In this document: piece by piece, positions 23,323 to 31,451 of the stretch
Layout: each line of letters begins with the position of its first letter
How positions within the stretch are numbered: position 1 is the first letter of the stretch
Virus record (IMG/VR): IMGVR_UViG_3300037264_000664
Coordinates: 1-44,286 of that record
Length of the DNA stretch: 44,286 bases
Reading direction: 5' to 3' (one strand)
DNA from: a virus
The notes under the pieces: model-generated
The model's input: only the letters and a program-made list of their open reading frames with translations
Databases searched by the model: none
Told to the model about the DNA's origin: nothing
Program-made: the position numbers and the translations under genes

Positions 23323-23342
23323 TTTGCAATAGTGCTTGCAAA
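23323..23342. promoter_or_regulatory. Inverted repeat carrying both divergent -35 boxes
   Basis: TTTGCAA-TAGTGC-TTGCAAA. The left TTGCAA (23324-23329) serves as -35 of the leftward repressor promoter and the right TTGCAA (23336-23341) as -35 of the rightward early promoter, so a protein on this palindrome could block both. Seen directly; the regulatory role is inferred. Confidence 0.65.
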
Positions 23343-23364
23343 AGCCCAAGCGCGGGAGTCTAAT
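23336..23364 (+). promoter_or_regulatory. Sigma70-type early promoter
   Basis: -35 TTGCAA (23336-23341, 4/6 match), 17-bp spacer, -10 TCTAAT (23359-23364, 5/6 match). Transcription would start near 23371, about 28 bases before the first early gene at 23399. The -35 lies in the palindrome shared with the repressor promoter. Confidence 0.7.
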
Positions 23365-23398
23365 AGATGTCCCTTCATACAACTTGGAGCCTTCATCC

Positions 23399-23968
23399 AT
23401 GTCCCGATCACACCACCACCCAGGCGACCACACGAACGACCCCCGCGAAGTTGAATACGAGCCATCGATGGCTGAACTTGACTTGCAGGATGTTGTGGAC
23501 AACGGTGCAACTGCCTACACGGACGGGGCACCCGTCTCCAGCAATCCCTATCTGACCGACACGCCGCAGCACATGGCCTGGCGCGACGGTTGGATGACCG
23601 AAGAATTGCAGAGTGCCCCCATTCTGCTGATCGGCGGCAACGCCTACCGCATTGAAGACGGGGCGCTGATGGCCACGCGGCTGATGATTGGCGGCGCCAT
23701 CGATCACGGGGAGTGGGGCGCGGTCGATCGCAGCTGCGACGACCTGCACCAAGCCGCGCGCGCCCAGATCATGCTCAGCGCGTGCGCGACGACGAGCATG
23801 CTCCAGGCCTACGAGGCCGACCTTGCAATGCGCCTCAAGGCGTGCCTCGCGAACTCGCATCACCGGCTCGGCCCAGCCGCAGCGCGACCACAACTGGTTC
23901 TGGCCGACCTGCACGCCGAGGTTGCGCAGCACCTGTCCGCCATCCGCAAATTCTCGGAGCCGACATGA
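23399..23968 (+). CDS. First early gene, 189 aa, Rmf-like motif
   Basis: ATG 23399 with GGAG nine bases upstream, first gene after the early promoter. The N-terminus is His- and acid-rich. Residues ~38-68 (TDGAPVSSNPY...HMAWRDGWMTEE) match the short ribosome-modulation-factor-like motif found in many phage proteins. The rest (AIDHGEWGAVDRS..., then a helical stretch) is not recognised. Its stop overlaps the next ATG (ATGA). A role in the switch to early gene expression is possible but unproven. Confidence 0.75.
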   Translation: MSRSHHHPGDHTNDPREVEYEPSMAELDLQDVVDNGATAYTDGAPVSSNPYLTDTPQHMAWRDGWMTEELQSAPILLIGGNAYRIEDGALMATRLMIGGAIDHGEWGAVDRSCDDLHQAARAQIMLSACATTSMLQAYEADLAMRLKACLANSHHRLGPAAARPQLVLADLHAEVAQHLSAIRKFSEPT

Positions 23969-24198
23969 GCCGCGACGCCTACTTCTGCGACGACGAAGAC
24001 CCCGGTGACGACGACGACTACCACATCGACTTCGCCGACCCCGGTGGCGTATCTGCGTTGCGCGCCTCGAGCACGAGCAACCCCCGCAACCTGCCCTGCC
24101 CAACCTGCAAGCGCACGAACATGCTCACCCCGGCCGACCGTGCCCGGGGCTACCAGTGCGACCACTGCGCGGATCGTGCGGAGCGTGGCTATGACTAG
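23965..24198 (+). CDS. Small zinc-ribbon protein, 77 aa
   Basis: ATG 23965 overlaps the previous stop. A strongly acidic N-terminus (CDDEDPGDDDDYHIDFADP) precedes a C-terminal zinc ribbon: CPTC followed 19 residues later by CDHC. The role is probably nucleic-acid or protein binding. The next gene starts within its last codons. Confidence 0.7.
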   Translation: MSRDAYFCDDEDPGDDDDYHIDFADPGGVSALRASSTSNPRNLPCPTCKRTNMLTPADRARGYQCDHCADRAERGYD

Positions 24199-24427
24199 CA
24201 CGATGCGACTCTCAGCCGCGGCAGCGCTCCCGAGGCTGCTCGCGCGGCACAAACTGTGCAACAGCCGCGGCGCGGTCCTGGCACTCGTGGTCGGCGACTG
24301 GGCCATGACGCCGGACGAAATCGTCAACCAAGCCGTCGCTGCCGGCGCAGCCACGGAGCCCCGTGCGCTGCGTGCGCTGGAACACGCAACAATCGTCAGT
24401 GAACTGTGCAAGGGGGTGCAATCGTGA
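24191..24427 (+). CDS. Small helical protein, 78 aa
   Basis: ATG 24191 overlaps the previous gene by eight bases; ATG 24203 is an alternative. The product contains LLARHKLCNSRGAVLALVVGD and MTPDEIVNQAVAAGA, both probably helical, with a possible winged-helix-like look. Family not recognised. The GTGA overlap at the end couples it to the next gene. Confidence 0.6.
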   Translation: MTSTMRLSAAAALPRLLARHKLCNSRGAVLALVVGDWAMTPDEIVNQAVAAGAATEPRALRALEHATIVSELCKGVQS

Positions 24428-24594
24428 ACAACAATCGTCACTTCGGCGTGTCGCGCGACCTGCGCGAAAAGACGCGCAAGTACCGGCGCCGCCTCGCGAA
24501 TGGCCGCTTCTGGTGGCCGTCCTGGGACCGCGTTGTCGCCATCGTCGCGATGGTTGGCGTGATCGTCGCGCTCTGGTTCGTGGTGTACAGATGA
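24424..24594 (+). CDS. 56-aa basic single-pass membrane protein
   Basis: GTG 24424 overlaps the previous stop. The first 40 residues are very basic (REKTRKYRRRLANGRF), followed by one membrane segment (VVAIVAMVGVIVALWFVVY) to the end. The topology suggests a cytoplasmic basic domain on an inner-membrane anchor. It could be a superinfection or host-takeover protein; nothing more specific can be said. Confidence 0.65.
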   Translation: MNNNRHFGVSRDLREKTRKYRRRLANGRFWWPSWDRVVAIVAMVGVIVALWFVVYR

Positions 24595-25436
24595 TGGACC
24601 TGACACCCCTTGCTCCGATCGCGCCGGGTCTGTACTACGGCGTCAGCAATGAGGCGTACCACGCCGGCACGCACGCGGTCAGCAACAGCATGCTGCGTGA
24701 CTTCGCGCGCTCGCCGCTGCTCTGCTACAAGCTGCACTTCGACCCGGACCGGCCGCCGCGCAAGGTGAAGCAGGGGCAACTCGAGGGCTCGCTGACTCAC
24801 TGCGCGCTACTCGAGCCCGGTCAATTCCGCCTGCGCTATCCGATCGGACCCACCGCGAACCGCGCGACCAAGGTATGGAAGGAATTTGCCGAGGGCTGCT
24901 TGCCCAACGAAACGCCGATACAGCAGGATCAGGCGGATGAAGCGTTTGCGCAGGCACGATCGCTGCGCGCGATCCCCGATATTGGAAAGATGTTCTCCGC
25001 TGGCCAGCCCGAGGTCAGCGCCTACTGGGTCGACCCGGAAACCGGCCTGCTGTGCCGATGCCGGCCTGATTGGGAGTGGTTGCACCCGGAGCGCGACGCC
25101 TCAATTCTGATCGACGCGAAAACCTATTCGGATGCGTCGCCGCGCGAATTCGCGCGCCAGATCGCGCGCAAGAGTTATCACGGGCAGGCGGCATGGTATT
25201 CGGATGGCTACGCGCTGGCCACCAAACGTGAAGTGCTCGGCTTCGTGTTCGGCGCCGTCGAAACGACGTGGCCCTACGCGGCCGCGGCGTGCATGCTCGA
25301 CGAGGAATCATTGGCAAAGGGCCGGGCGGCCAATCGCCTGCTGCTCGACGCCTATGCAAAGTGTCTGCGCTCTGGCGTTTGGCCCGGGTACAGCGAATCG
25401 ATCGCAGTTATCACCCTGCCCTCATGGGCTCAATGA
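24591..25436 (+). CDS. PD-(D/E)XK exonuclease, RecE/YqaJ-like
   Basis: ATG 24591 overlaps the previous stop; 281 residues. The N-terminal YYGVSNEAYHAGTHAVSNSML is typical of the DUF3799/PD-(D/E)XK family of putative exodeoxyribonuclease VIII. The active-site region is visible as GSLTHCALL, CRCRPDWEW with catalytic Asp, and ILIDAKTYSDA (D-x-K), followed by YHGQAAWYSDGY. It lies directly upstream of recT, as in most phage recombination pairs. The enzyme would resect double-strand ends to make single strands for RecT. Confidence 0.88.
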   Translation: MMDLTPLAPIAPGLYYGVSNEAYHAGTHAVSNSMLRDFARSPLLCYKLHFDPDRPPRKVKQGQLEGSLTHCALLEPGQFRLRYPIGPTANRATKVWKEFAEGCLPNETPIQQDQADEAFAQARSLRAIPDIGKMFSAGQPEVSAYWVDPETGLLCRCRPDWEWLHPERDASILIDAKTYSDASPREFARQIARKSYHGQAAWYSDGYALATKREVLGFVFGAVETTWPYAAAACMLDEESLAKGRAANRLLLDAYAKCLRSGVWPGYSESIAVITLPSWAQ

Positions 25437-25450
25437 AAGGAAACTTAGAA

Positions 25451-26398
25451 GTGGCCACCACCAGTCTGACCGACATTGCCGCGGGCAACAAACCCAAGGC
25501 CGAAACGCCGATCGCCAAGGCCGAAGCGTACCTCAAGACCTACCGGCCGCAGATGGCCCTGGCGCTGCCCAAACACCTGACCGCGGACCGGATGACGCGG
25601 CTCGCGCTGACGTCGCTCAGCACGAATCCGAAGCTGCTCGAGTGCGACCCGAGGTCACTCCTGGGCGCGATCATCACGTTGTCCCAGCTCGGCCTGGAAA
25701 TCGGCGTCATGGGGCATGCGTACCTCGTGCCGTACAAGGGTCGCGTGACCCCAATTCCCGGGTGGCGTGGTTTGGTCGATCTGGTGAACCGCAGCGGGCG
25801 CGCCACGGTCTGGACCGGCGCGGTGTTCGAGGGCGACGAGTTCGATTACCAGCTCGGCGATTCACCATTCGTGCGGCACCGGCCCGGCGACGAGGACGAC
25901 CCTGCAAAGCTGACCCATGTCTATGCGTGCGGCCAAGTCAAGGACGCGGTCAAGACGAACATCGAGGTCTATCCGATCCGCAAGGTGTGGAAGCATCGCG
26001 ACAAGGTGAACAAGGTCGGCAACGCGCACTACTCCTACGTGTACCCGGAGATGTACGCCCGCAAGGTGCCACTTTTGCAGGTGCTCAAATACATGCCAAG
26101 CTCGATTGAAATGGCCTCTGCCATGGAATTGAGCGCAGCGCAGGATGCCGGCGGCGTCGTGATCGATGGGGACTTCAAGGCGATCGATCAGAACACCCCG
26201 GACCCGGAAACCGGCGAAATCAAGGGCCCGGCTGCGCCGCCCGCGGCGGGCCCCAGCTTTGCCATCTGCATCGAGCGCCTCAAGTCGACAACCGACCCGC
26301 AAGTCGCCGCGATCATCCTCGAGGATGCGGCGCTGCTCCCCGAAGGGCAGTTTGCCGAAGTGAAGGCGTTTTTCGCCCAGAAGTTCACCACCCCCTGA
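25451..26398 (+). CDS. recT: RecT-family single-strand annealing protein
   Basis: 315 residues from GTG 25451 with AAAGGA upstream; ATG 25433, which overlaps the nuclease stop, is an alternative giving six more residues. The motifs LLGAIITLSQLGLEIG, AYLVPYKGRV and PIPGWRGLVDLVNRSG are those of the RecT family. It would pair the single strands made by the upstream nuclease, supporting phage recombination and repair. A Pro-rich linker (~residues 255-270) leads to a short C-terminal helical tail, LKSTTDPQVAAIILEDA. Confidence 0.93.
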   Translation: MATTSLTDIAAGNKPKAETPIAKAEAYLKTYRPQMALALPKHLTADRMTRLALTSLSTNPKLLECDPRSLLGAIITLSQLGLEIGVMGHAYLVPYKGRVTPIPGWRGLVDLVNRSGRATVWTGAVFEGDEFDYQLGDSPFVRHRPGDEDDPAKLTHVYACGQVKDAVKTNIEVYPIRKVWKHRDKVNKVGNAHYSYVYPEMYARKVPLLQVLKYMPSSIEMASAMELSAAQDAGGVVIDGDFKAIDQNTPDPETGEIKGPAAPPAAGPSFAICIERLKSTTDPQVAAIILEDAALLPEGQFAEVKAFFAQKFTTP

Positions 26399-26411
26399 AA
26401 GGCTTTTCACC

Positions 26412-26768
26412 ATGTCAATCCGACCCATCATCGATACCCTGCGCCTCCTGCAAAACGGCCTGTTCCTGGACGAGTGCGGAGACAAACTCGCCGAGGCCGT
26501 CAAGGCGGTGGACGACACCGGCAGAGCCGGCAAGCTGACCATCACGCTGGACCTCAAGAAGTCGGGCGGCGCGCTGGCGATCAGCGCCAAGGTCACGAAT
26601 AAGGCGCCCGAACCCAAGGCTGACGAAACGCTCCTGTGGCCCACGGTCGAGGGCAATCTGTCGCTCAACAACCCCGCGCAGCGCAATCTCGATCTGCAGG
26701 TGGCCCCGGGACGCAGCGCCGAAGTGCGCAACGTCGATGCGGCGACCGGCGAAATCAAGACGGCCTGA
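26412..26768 (+). CDS. Recombination-operon protein of unknown function, 118 aa
   Basis: ATG 26412, in the recT operon 13 bases after its stop. The product has a helical N-terminus (DTLRLLQNGLFLDECGDKLAEAV), a beta-like centre (GKLTITLDLKKSGGALAISAKV) and an Asp/Glu-containing tail. Small proteins of this form often lie between RecT and DUF2303 genes in phages. Function unknown. Confidence 0.7.
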   Translation: MSIRPIIDTLRLLQNGLFLDECGDKLAEAVKAVDDTGRAGKLTITLDLKKSGGALAISAKVTNKAPEPKADETLLWPTVEGNLSLNNPAQRNLDLQVAPGRSAEVRNVDAATGEIKTA

Positions 26769-26798
26769 TCTTCAACACCCTCACACGAGTACCCACAA

Positions 26799-27656
26799 AT
26801 GGCTGACCCAACCCTGCGGCCGGAGAACCTGGCCGAAACCCTCGCGCGCGTGCTGCCGGACGCGAGAATTCTTTTCCCGTCGGAACCGAAGATCGGCGAC
26901 ATGCTGCAGGTCATCGTGCCGAAAAACTCGGAACTGCGGCAGTTCGATATGGAGCAGCTGCTGCCGAACCCCCGCCGCACCAAGGGAGTGGCGCATTTCA
27001 GTTCGCCGCTGAGTTTCGTCGACTACGTGGAACGGTTCACGACGCTCCAAACGCTCGCTTGGTGCGACTTCAACCCGCAAAGCCTCGCACTGAGATTCGA
27101 TGCGGTGATGGATGACCATGCTGCCAGCGCACCCGGTTGGCGTGGCCACAGGGCTGTATTCGAGCCCCAGACAAGTCGAGAGTGGAAGACCTGGCAAGCG
27201 TCCAACGGAAAGTCAATGTCCCAGGTGGACTTTGCCGAGTTCGTGCAGGACAACCAGGACGACATCGTGACGGACGACGCGAAGACCACGCCGACATCGC
27301 TGCAGATGATGACCATGGCGACGGACTTCATTGCGCAGGAGGACCACGTGTTCAAGAGCAGCGTGCGCCTTAGCAGTGGTGGCGTGCGCCTGACCTACGT
27401 CGCCGACGCGGACAAGAACACCGTCGAAACGATGCAGATGTTCGAGCGCTTCGCCATTGGAATCCCAGTCTTTCAAGACGGTGTCGGCTGGCGCATGGGG
27501 GTGCGACTCAAGTACCGCGTGAAACAGGGCGCGGTGACGTTCTTCTACGAACTGACGCGGCCGGACCGGGTCCACGGCGCCGCCGCAGCCGCAGTGATCG
27601 CACAGATACAGACGGCGCTGGACGCGACACCGCTGCTGATGGGAGTCTGCCCATGA
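26799..27656 (+). CDS. DUF2303-like protein, 285 aa
   Basis: ATG 26799. The product carries the family pattern of DUF2303 (YfdQ-like) phage proteins: PRRTKGVAHFSSPLSFVDYV, ALRFDAVMDDHAASAPGWR, then SQVDFAEFVQDNQDDI and a C-terminal beta-rich half ending FFYELTRPDRVH. These genes commonly sit in phage recombination operons; the biochemical role is unknown. Its stop overlaps the next start (ATGA). Confidence 0.85.
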   Translation: MADPTLRPENLAETLARVLPDARILFPSEPKIGDMLQVIVPKNSELRQFDMEQLLPNPRRTKGVAHFSSPLSFVDYVERFTTLQTLAWCDFNPQSLALRFDAVMDDHAASAPGWRGHRAVFEPQTSREWKTWQASNGKSMSQVDFAEFVQDNQDDIVTDDAKTTPTSLQMMTMATDFIAQEDHVFKSSVRLSSGGVRLTYVADADKNTVETMQMFERFAIGIPVFQDGVGWRMGVRLKYRVKQGAVTFFYELTRPDRVHGAAAAAVIAQIQTALDATPLLMGVCP

Positions 27657-29029
27657 CTGACGACGTTGCCGCTGGCCGCGTGGATGATCCGATGGAGCGA
27701 ATCCGCACCGAGGGCGGAATCCGGGCAGATGGGCCCATGCTCACGCACAAAGACCTGCCGGCCGACGCCACGGCCGTCGCCGTGCGCGCCAGCCTGACGA
27801 AGGTCGGCGACGCCCTGGCCGAGTTCGACCGGGTGGCCTCGGGCATCGCCGAGCTGCAGCGCCGCCACGCCAACGTGGTGTTCCCGGTGGCGACCAAGGT
27901 CGGCATGGCCGAGGCCTCCGCGGCGCGCCTGGCGATCCGACAACCGCGCTACGCCGTCGAGGCCACCCGCCGCGACGCCAAGGCGCCGGTGCTCGCGCTG
28001 GGCCGCAACATTGACGAGCGCGCGCGCTGGATCACGACCGAGTTGCTCAAGATCGAGGAGCCCATCCACCAGCAAATTGAAGTCGAAGTCAAACGCGTGG
28101 CCGAGGAGGCGGAACAGAAACGCGTGGTCGAGGAGGAGCGCGTTGCAGCCCACCAGCGGCGCATCGAGGAGATTCGTGCGGTCGCGGAAAACGCGGTCGG
28201 CGAAACGGTCACGCACATGGACGGGGCGATCCTCGCGCTGACGGCGCTGCACATCGGCCCGGAAATGCAGGAATTCGAGGCGGCGACGCGCAATGCGCAC
28301 TCGCTGACGCTGGCCAAGTTGCGCAGCATGCGTGAGACGCAGGCCAAGCGCGACGCCGAGGCGGTGGAACTGGCGGCCCTGCGTGCTGCAGAAGATGAGC
28401 GCAAGGCAGCCGAAGCGCGAGCGCTCGAGGAAACACGCCGCCAGCAGATTGCCGGCCTGGTTGCCCAGGCCCAGGAGCTGGCTGAACGGCGCCGGGTCCA
28501 GGATATTGCGGAGGAGAAGCTGGCGGAGGAGCGCCGTGGGCAAGAAGCGGAATTGGCGGCGCGGCTGCGTGCTCTACAAGCCCAGGAGCGCCAGTTGCAG
28601 GAGCAGCAGCACGCAATACAGCAAGCTGAACTGCGGCGCCACGAGCGAGAGCTTGCAGTGCAACACGCGCAGATGAAGTATGCAGAGCCAGCGCCTGACT
28701 CAGCGATTTCGCAACTCGCCTCGCTGCCCCTGCTTGAGGCTGCCCCTGCTCAGACAACGCCGCTTGAATTCGAGCCGCCAAGCGCGCAGCGCATCGTGGT
28801 GGAGCAGCAGCTGGCGAGTTCGCGCAAGATGTTCCTGACGCTCGTGTCCGTGCGGCAGGGGGAAATAGAGCACCCCGGCCTTCTGGATGTCAACGCGGGC
28901 ATCGAGATTGGCATGGCGATTCACGACGCAAGTGTCGCCTTCGGATGGCTCGACCCAGTGGCACACTTCGCGCAGACGGCGGACAAGCCCAAGAAGGTCC
29001 GCAAAGTGAGCCACGGGAGCACGTCGTGA
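27653..29029 (+). CDS. Long coiled-coil protein, 458 aa
   Basis: ATG 27653 overlaps the previous stop. Residues ~20-130 form a mixed helical domain. Residues ~140-345 are an Arg/Glu/Ala/Gln-rich coiled coil (e.g. EEAEQKRVVEEERVAAHQRR). The C-terminal ~100 residues (SSRKMFLTLVSVRQG...MAIHDASVAFGWLDP) are globular and basic at the end. The shape resembles SbcC/Smc-like or phage recombination-associated coiled coils, but no ATPase motif is present. It is in the recT operon, so a DNA-recombination role is likely but unproven. Confidence 0.78.
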   Translation: MTDDVAAGRVDDPMERIRTEGGIRADGPMLTHKDLPADATAVAVRASLTKVGDALAEFDRVASGIAELQRRHANVVFPVATKVGMAEASAARLAIRQPRYAVEATRRDAKAPVLALGRNIDERARWITTELLKIEEPIHQQIEVEVKRVAEEAEQKRVVEEERVAAHQRRIEEIRAVAENAVGETVTHMDGAILALTALHIGPEMQEFEAATRNAHSLTLAKLRSMRETQAKRDAEAVELAALRAAEDERKAAEARALEETRRQQIAGLVAQAQELAERRRVQDIAEEKLAEERRGQEAELAARLRALQAQERQLQEQQHAIQQAELRRHERELAVQHAQMKYAEPAPDSAISQLASLPLLEAAPAQTTPLEFEPPSAQRIVVEQQLASSRKMFLTLVSVRQGEIEHPGLLDVNAGIEIGMAIHDASVAFGWLDPVAHFAQTADKPKKVRKVSHGSTS

Positions 29030-29232
29030 ACGCCACGGAGCTATGTACTCAGGCCGCGAGTGATCTGCGCCACACGGTTGCCGCGATGCGCGGGGCGATG
29101 CAGAAGAACGCAGACCCCGTGTTCGGACTGGTGATCCTGCGCCTGATCGCGCGCGCCGCGACGCTGGAACGCGAAACATCAGTGGTCGTGGGGGCCCTCT
29201 TGGCGCAAGACGTCCAGGTCAAGCCGAAATGA
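29026..29232 (+). CDS. Small helical protein, 68 aa
   Basis: GTG 29026 overlaps the previous stop. The product is mainly helical (ELCTQAASDLRHTVAAMRGAM..., PVFGLVILRLIARAATLE). No family recognised. The stop overlaps the next ATG. Confidence 0.6.
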   Translation: MNATELCTQAASDLRHTVAAMRGAMQKNADPVFGLVILRLIARAATLERETSVVVGALLAQDVQVKPK

Positions 29233-29438
29233 AACCCAGGCTGCTCGGTCTCACGTGCTTCGCTTGCGGGCGCCCGCTTCGTGGGCCCCCAGCACTCGCG
29301 GACACGCGCGATGACCAGATCGTCTACCTCGGGCCAGAGTGCGCGCGATGGGTGCGCCAGGCCGACGACGAGGGCTATCAGCCCCCACTGGGCGGCCCGC
29401 GGCTATTCCCGCTTGACCCCGATCGGTACGCCCGATGA
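29229..29438 (+). CDS. Small protein with CxxC near the N-terminus, 69 aa
   Basis: ATG 29229 overlaps the previous stop. CFACGRPLRG near the N-terminus and PECARW later suggest a small metal-binding fold. This looks like a zinc-finger-type phage protein. The stop overlaps the next ATG. Confidence 0.6.
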   Translation: MKPRLLGLTCFACGRPLRGPPALADTRDDQIVYLGPECARWVRQADDEGYQPPLGGPRLFPLDPDRYAR

Positions 29439-29539
29439 TCAACGCCGACCCCCCAGCTTTCACCTGGCGGCGCCTCAGAGTCACTATAGCGATCTGCGCG
29501 ATCGCCTGGGCCGCGGTTATTTACTGGGTGGTGAACTGA
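29435..29539 (+). CDS. 34-aa membrane peptide
   Basis: ATG 29435 overlaps the previous stop and the frame ends at TGA 29537-29539. A short basic head (WRRLRV) is followed by a membrane segment (TIAICAIAWAAVIYWVV). The stop overlaps the next ATG (TGATG). Coupling on both sides supports it as a real gene. Confidence 0.55.
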   Translation: MINADPPAFTWRRLRVTIAICAIAWAAVIYWVVN

Positions 29540-29709
29540 TGGCCAAACGAATGATCACCACCACCGTCCGCACCAACGCGCAGCTGCGCAAGATGCATCT
29601 GAGTTACTACACACTGTGCAAATTGGCCGATGCGCTGCATTGCGTAGACCCGCAAGAGTGCCTCGAACATCGTTTGACCCACCCAGCGTGGCAGCCAGGA
29701 TCACCATGA
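29539..29709 (+). CDS. 56-aa basic protein
   Basis: ATG 29539 overlaps the preceding stop; the product starts MAKRMITTTVRTNAQLRK. It is basic, with two cysteines near the middle and a Pro/Trp-containing end. The stop overlaps the ATG of the Rha-type gene. No family recognised. Confidence 0.6.
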   Translation: MAKRMITTTVRTNAQLRKMHLSYYTLCKLADALHCVDPQECLEHRLTHPAWQPGSP

Positions 29710-30731
29710 ACGGAAACATTCCAGAAAACACCCCCGCGGTTCCGGCCGTCCACCCGCTGACGATGACCAGCCTCGAGATTGCGGAATTGGTCGAAGTTCG
29801 GCACGACAGCGTGAGGCGAAGCATCGAAACGATCGCGGAAAGGGGCGCGATCAAACTCCCACAAATTGTGGAAGTTTCCGGCGATGGCACCCGGGGCCCG
29901 AGGTCAGTGCGCGTTTACATCCTCGGCGAGCGCGATACCCTGGTTGTGGTCGCGCAGCTGTCCCCTGAATTCACCGGGCGCGTGATCGATCGCTGGCGGT
30001 GGCTCGAGGCCCAATTCGCCAAGCCGGCGCCGGTGGCCGTCGACATGAACAACCCGAAAGTGCTTCGGGCGATGCTCATGGCCTACGCCGACAACGTGGA
30101 GAAGCTGGAAGCCGACAAGGAGACCCTGCAGGTCGACAAAGGCAAGGTCGAGAAGCACTGCGATTTCCTCTTGGGTGTCCAGAGCGGCCTGGTGAAGCGC
30201 ATCGACGAGAAGATCACCGAGGTCCACGAACTGAAACACACGGTCGACGTGATGGCGCCCCAGGTGAAGGCCCTGCGCCGCATCGCCCTCGAGCCGGCCG
30301 ACGACGCCCCGGTATCCCTGCGTGCCGCGGCCAAGAACTGCAGCGTGCCGCCGAAGTGGCTCGTGGACTGGATGCTCGAGCACAAATGGCTGTACCGCGG
30401 CGCTGGCGAGCCGCCCGGTGACTTGATCCCGTACCAACCCAAGATCACCGCCGGCTACCTCGAAATGAAACTCGTCGAGCAGGTGCGAACCAGCAAGACG
30501 AATTCCACCGTCCAGGTGGTGCGGCAGTTCCTGCAGCCCGTGGTGACCCAGAAGGGCCGCGTCCGCCTGTCATACGAGCTGGAGTGCCTCAAGAAGCAGG
30601 GGGTAGACGTGCCGAACACGTCAATCCACACCCCCAAACCCCGCAAACCGGCCACCAAGCCCCGCAAACCCCCCGGCCGAGGCATGAATCCCGACGCGCC
30701 CAACGGCCTCGCGTGGGCGGATAGGCCATGA
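29706..30731 (+). CDS. Rha/KilAC-type antirepressor, 341 aa
   Basis: ATG 29706 overlaps the previous stop. The N-terminal ~95 residues (MTSLEIAELVEVRHDSVRRSI...FTGRVIDRWRWLE) match phage regulatory proteins of the Rha type. A coiled-coil stretch (~115-190) follows, then a KilA-C/ANT-type C-terminal domain (VSLRAAAKNCSVPPKWLVDWML...). The Pro/Lys-rich tail (PRKPATKPRKPPGRG) may bind DNA. Such proteins inactivate or compete with repressors, which fits the nearby Cro-like gene and a temperate or formerly temperate lifestyle. Confidence 0.85.
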   Translation: MNGNIPENTPAVPAVHPLTMTSLEIAELVEVRHDSVRRSIETIAERGAIKLPQIVEVSGDGTRGPRSVRVYILGERDTLVVVAQLSPEFTGRVIDRWRWLEAQFAKPAPVAVDMNNPKVLRAMLMAYADNVEKLEADKETLQVDKGKVEKHCDFLLGVQSGLVKRIDEKITEVHELKHTVDVMAPQVKALRRIALEPADDAPVSLRAAAKNCSVPPKWLVDWMLEHKWLYRGAGEPPGDLIPYQPKITAGYLEMKLVEQVRTSKTNSTVQVVRQFLQPVVTQKGRVRLSYELECLKKQGVDVPNTSIHTPKPRKPATKPRKPPGRGMNPDAPNGLAWADRP

Positions 30732-31102
30732 AGAAACCCAGCGTGATCATCGGGTCTAGAGGCGTTTTTGCCGATTCGCTGAAAACCGCCGTTCCGCGAA
30801 ATTCCCCGGCGCCACGCCGACCGTTCAGATTGACACCCGATCAGGCCAACACTTGCCACGACCGCGGATGGACTGGCGCCGAAATCGACACGTTCCTACT
30901 GCGCTCACACCTGTTCGCGCGCCGGCGCCTGGCCATCCACGACGCCGCGGATCTGGCCGAGCTCCTGCTCCTGCGCGATCGGCTGGAGGACAAGCGCCGC
31001 CTGTGCATCGAGTGTCTGCACGGCATGGGAACCAGGTGCCCGGCCGGATACCCGATCCCGGGATTCCTGTTGAATCACTGCCACAAGTACGTCTCAGCCT
31101 GA
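30728..31102 (+). CDS. Protein of unknown function, 124 aa
   Basis: ATG 30728 overlaps the previous stop. An Arg-rich N-terminal part is followed by LTPDQANTCHDRGWTGAEIDTF and a C-terminal region with four cysteines (RRLCIECLHGMGTRCPAGY...LNHCHKY), compatible with a zinc site. It lies at the end of the recombination block before a short intergenic stretch. Family not recognised. Confidence 0.65.
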   Translation: MKKPSVIIGSRGVFADSLKTAVPRNSPAPRRPFRLTPDQANTCHDRGWTGAEIDTFLLRSHLFARRRLAIHDAADLAELLLLRDRLEDKRRLCIECLHGMGTRCPAGYPIPGFLLNHCHKYVSA

Positions 31103-31181
31103 GAACAGCCATGAACCACCTGCCACCCCTGGAAGAAGTCGGAGAAGGGTGCGCAAACACCAGTGTCATAATGCCCGTCAA

Positions 31182-31451
31182 ATGTCAAACGTAGTCAAAC
31201 GATGGAAGGTGCTGGACTGGCCGGCCCGCCCCGCCTCCACGCGGCCCCTGATGCTATGCTGCCCGCGGTGCCAGACCGACCAGCAGCTCGAGGTCGGTCA
31301 CACACCTGGCGGCGTCATCATCGCGGCAATGGCGCTGACGATCGTCTTCGACCCACCGAACTACAAACCCAGAGACAATTTCATGCCTGAGTCGATTCAG
31401 TGCCGCAATTGCCGAAAGATATTCTCCTCGGAGGTAACCCATGTTCGGTAA
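31182..31451 (+). CDS. Zinc-ribbon protein, 89 aa
   Basis: ATG 31182 gives MSNVVKRWKVLDWP... with two CxxC pairs (CCPRC and CRNC) spaced as in a zinc ribbon. Its start has no strong Shine-Dalgarno. An extended -10-like sequence, TGTCATAAT (31164-31172), lies just upstream and could drive the replication genes. The last ten bases overlap the next gene start. Confidence 0.7.
   Translation: MSNVVKRWKVLDWPARPASTRPLMLCCPRCQTDQQLEVGHTPGGVIIAAMALTIVFDPPNYKPRDNFMPESIQCRNCRKIFSSEVTHVR

Noticed and set aside
31164-31172. Extended -10-like TGTCATAAT before the zinc-ribbon gene
   Set aside because: No -35 and the predicted transcript start is almost on the start codon; kept only as a note in that gene's entry.
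31111-31194. 27-codon frame MNHLPPLEE...
   Set aside because: Too short, only moderately supported by its upstream sequence, and partly overlapping the zinc-ribbon gene start.
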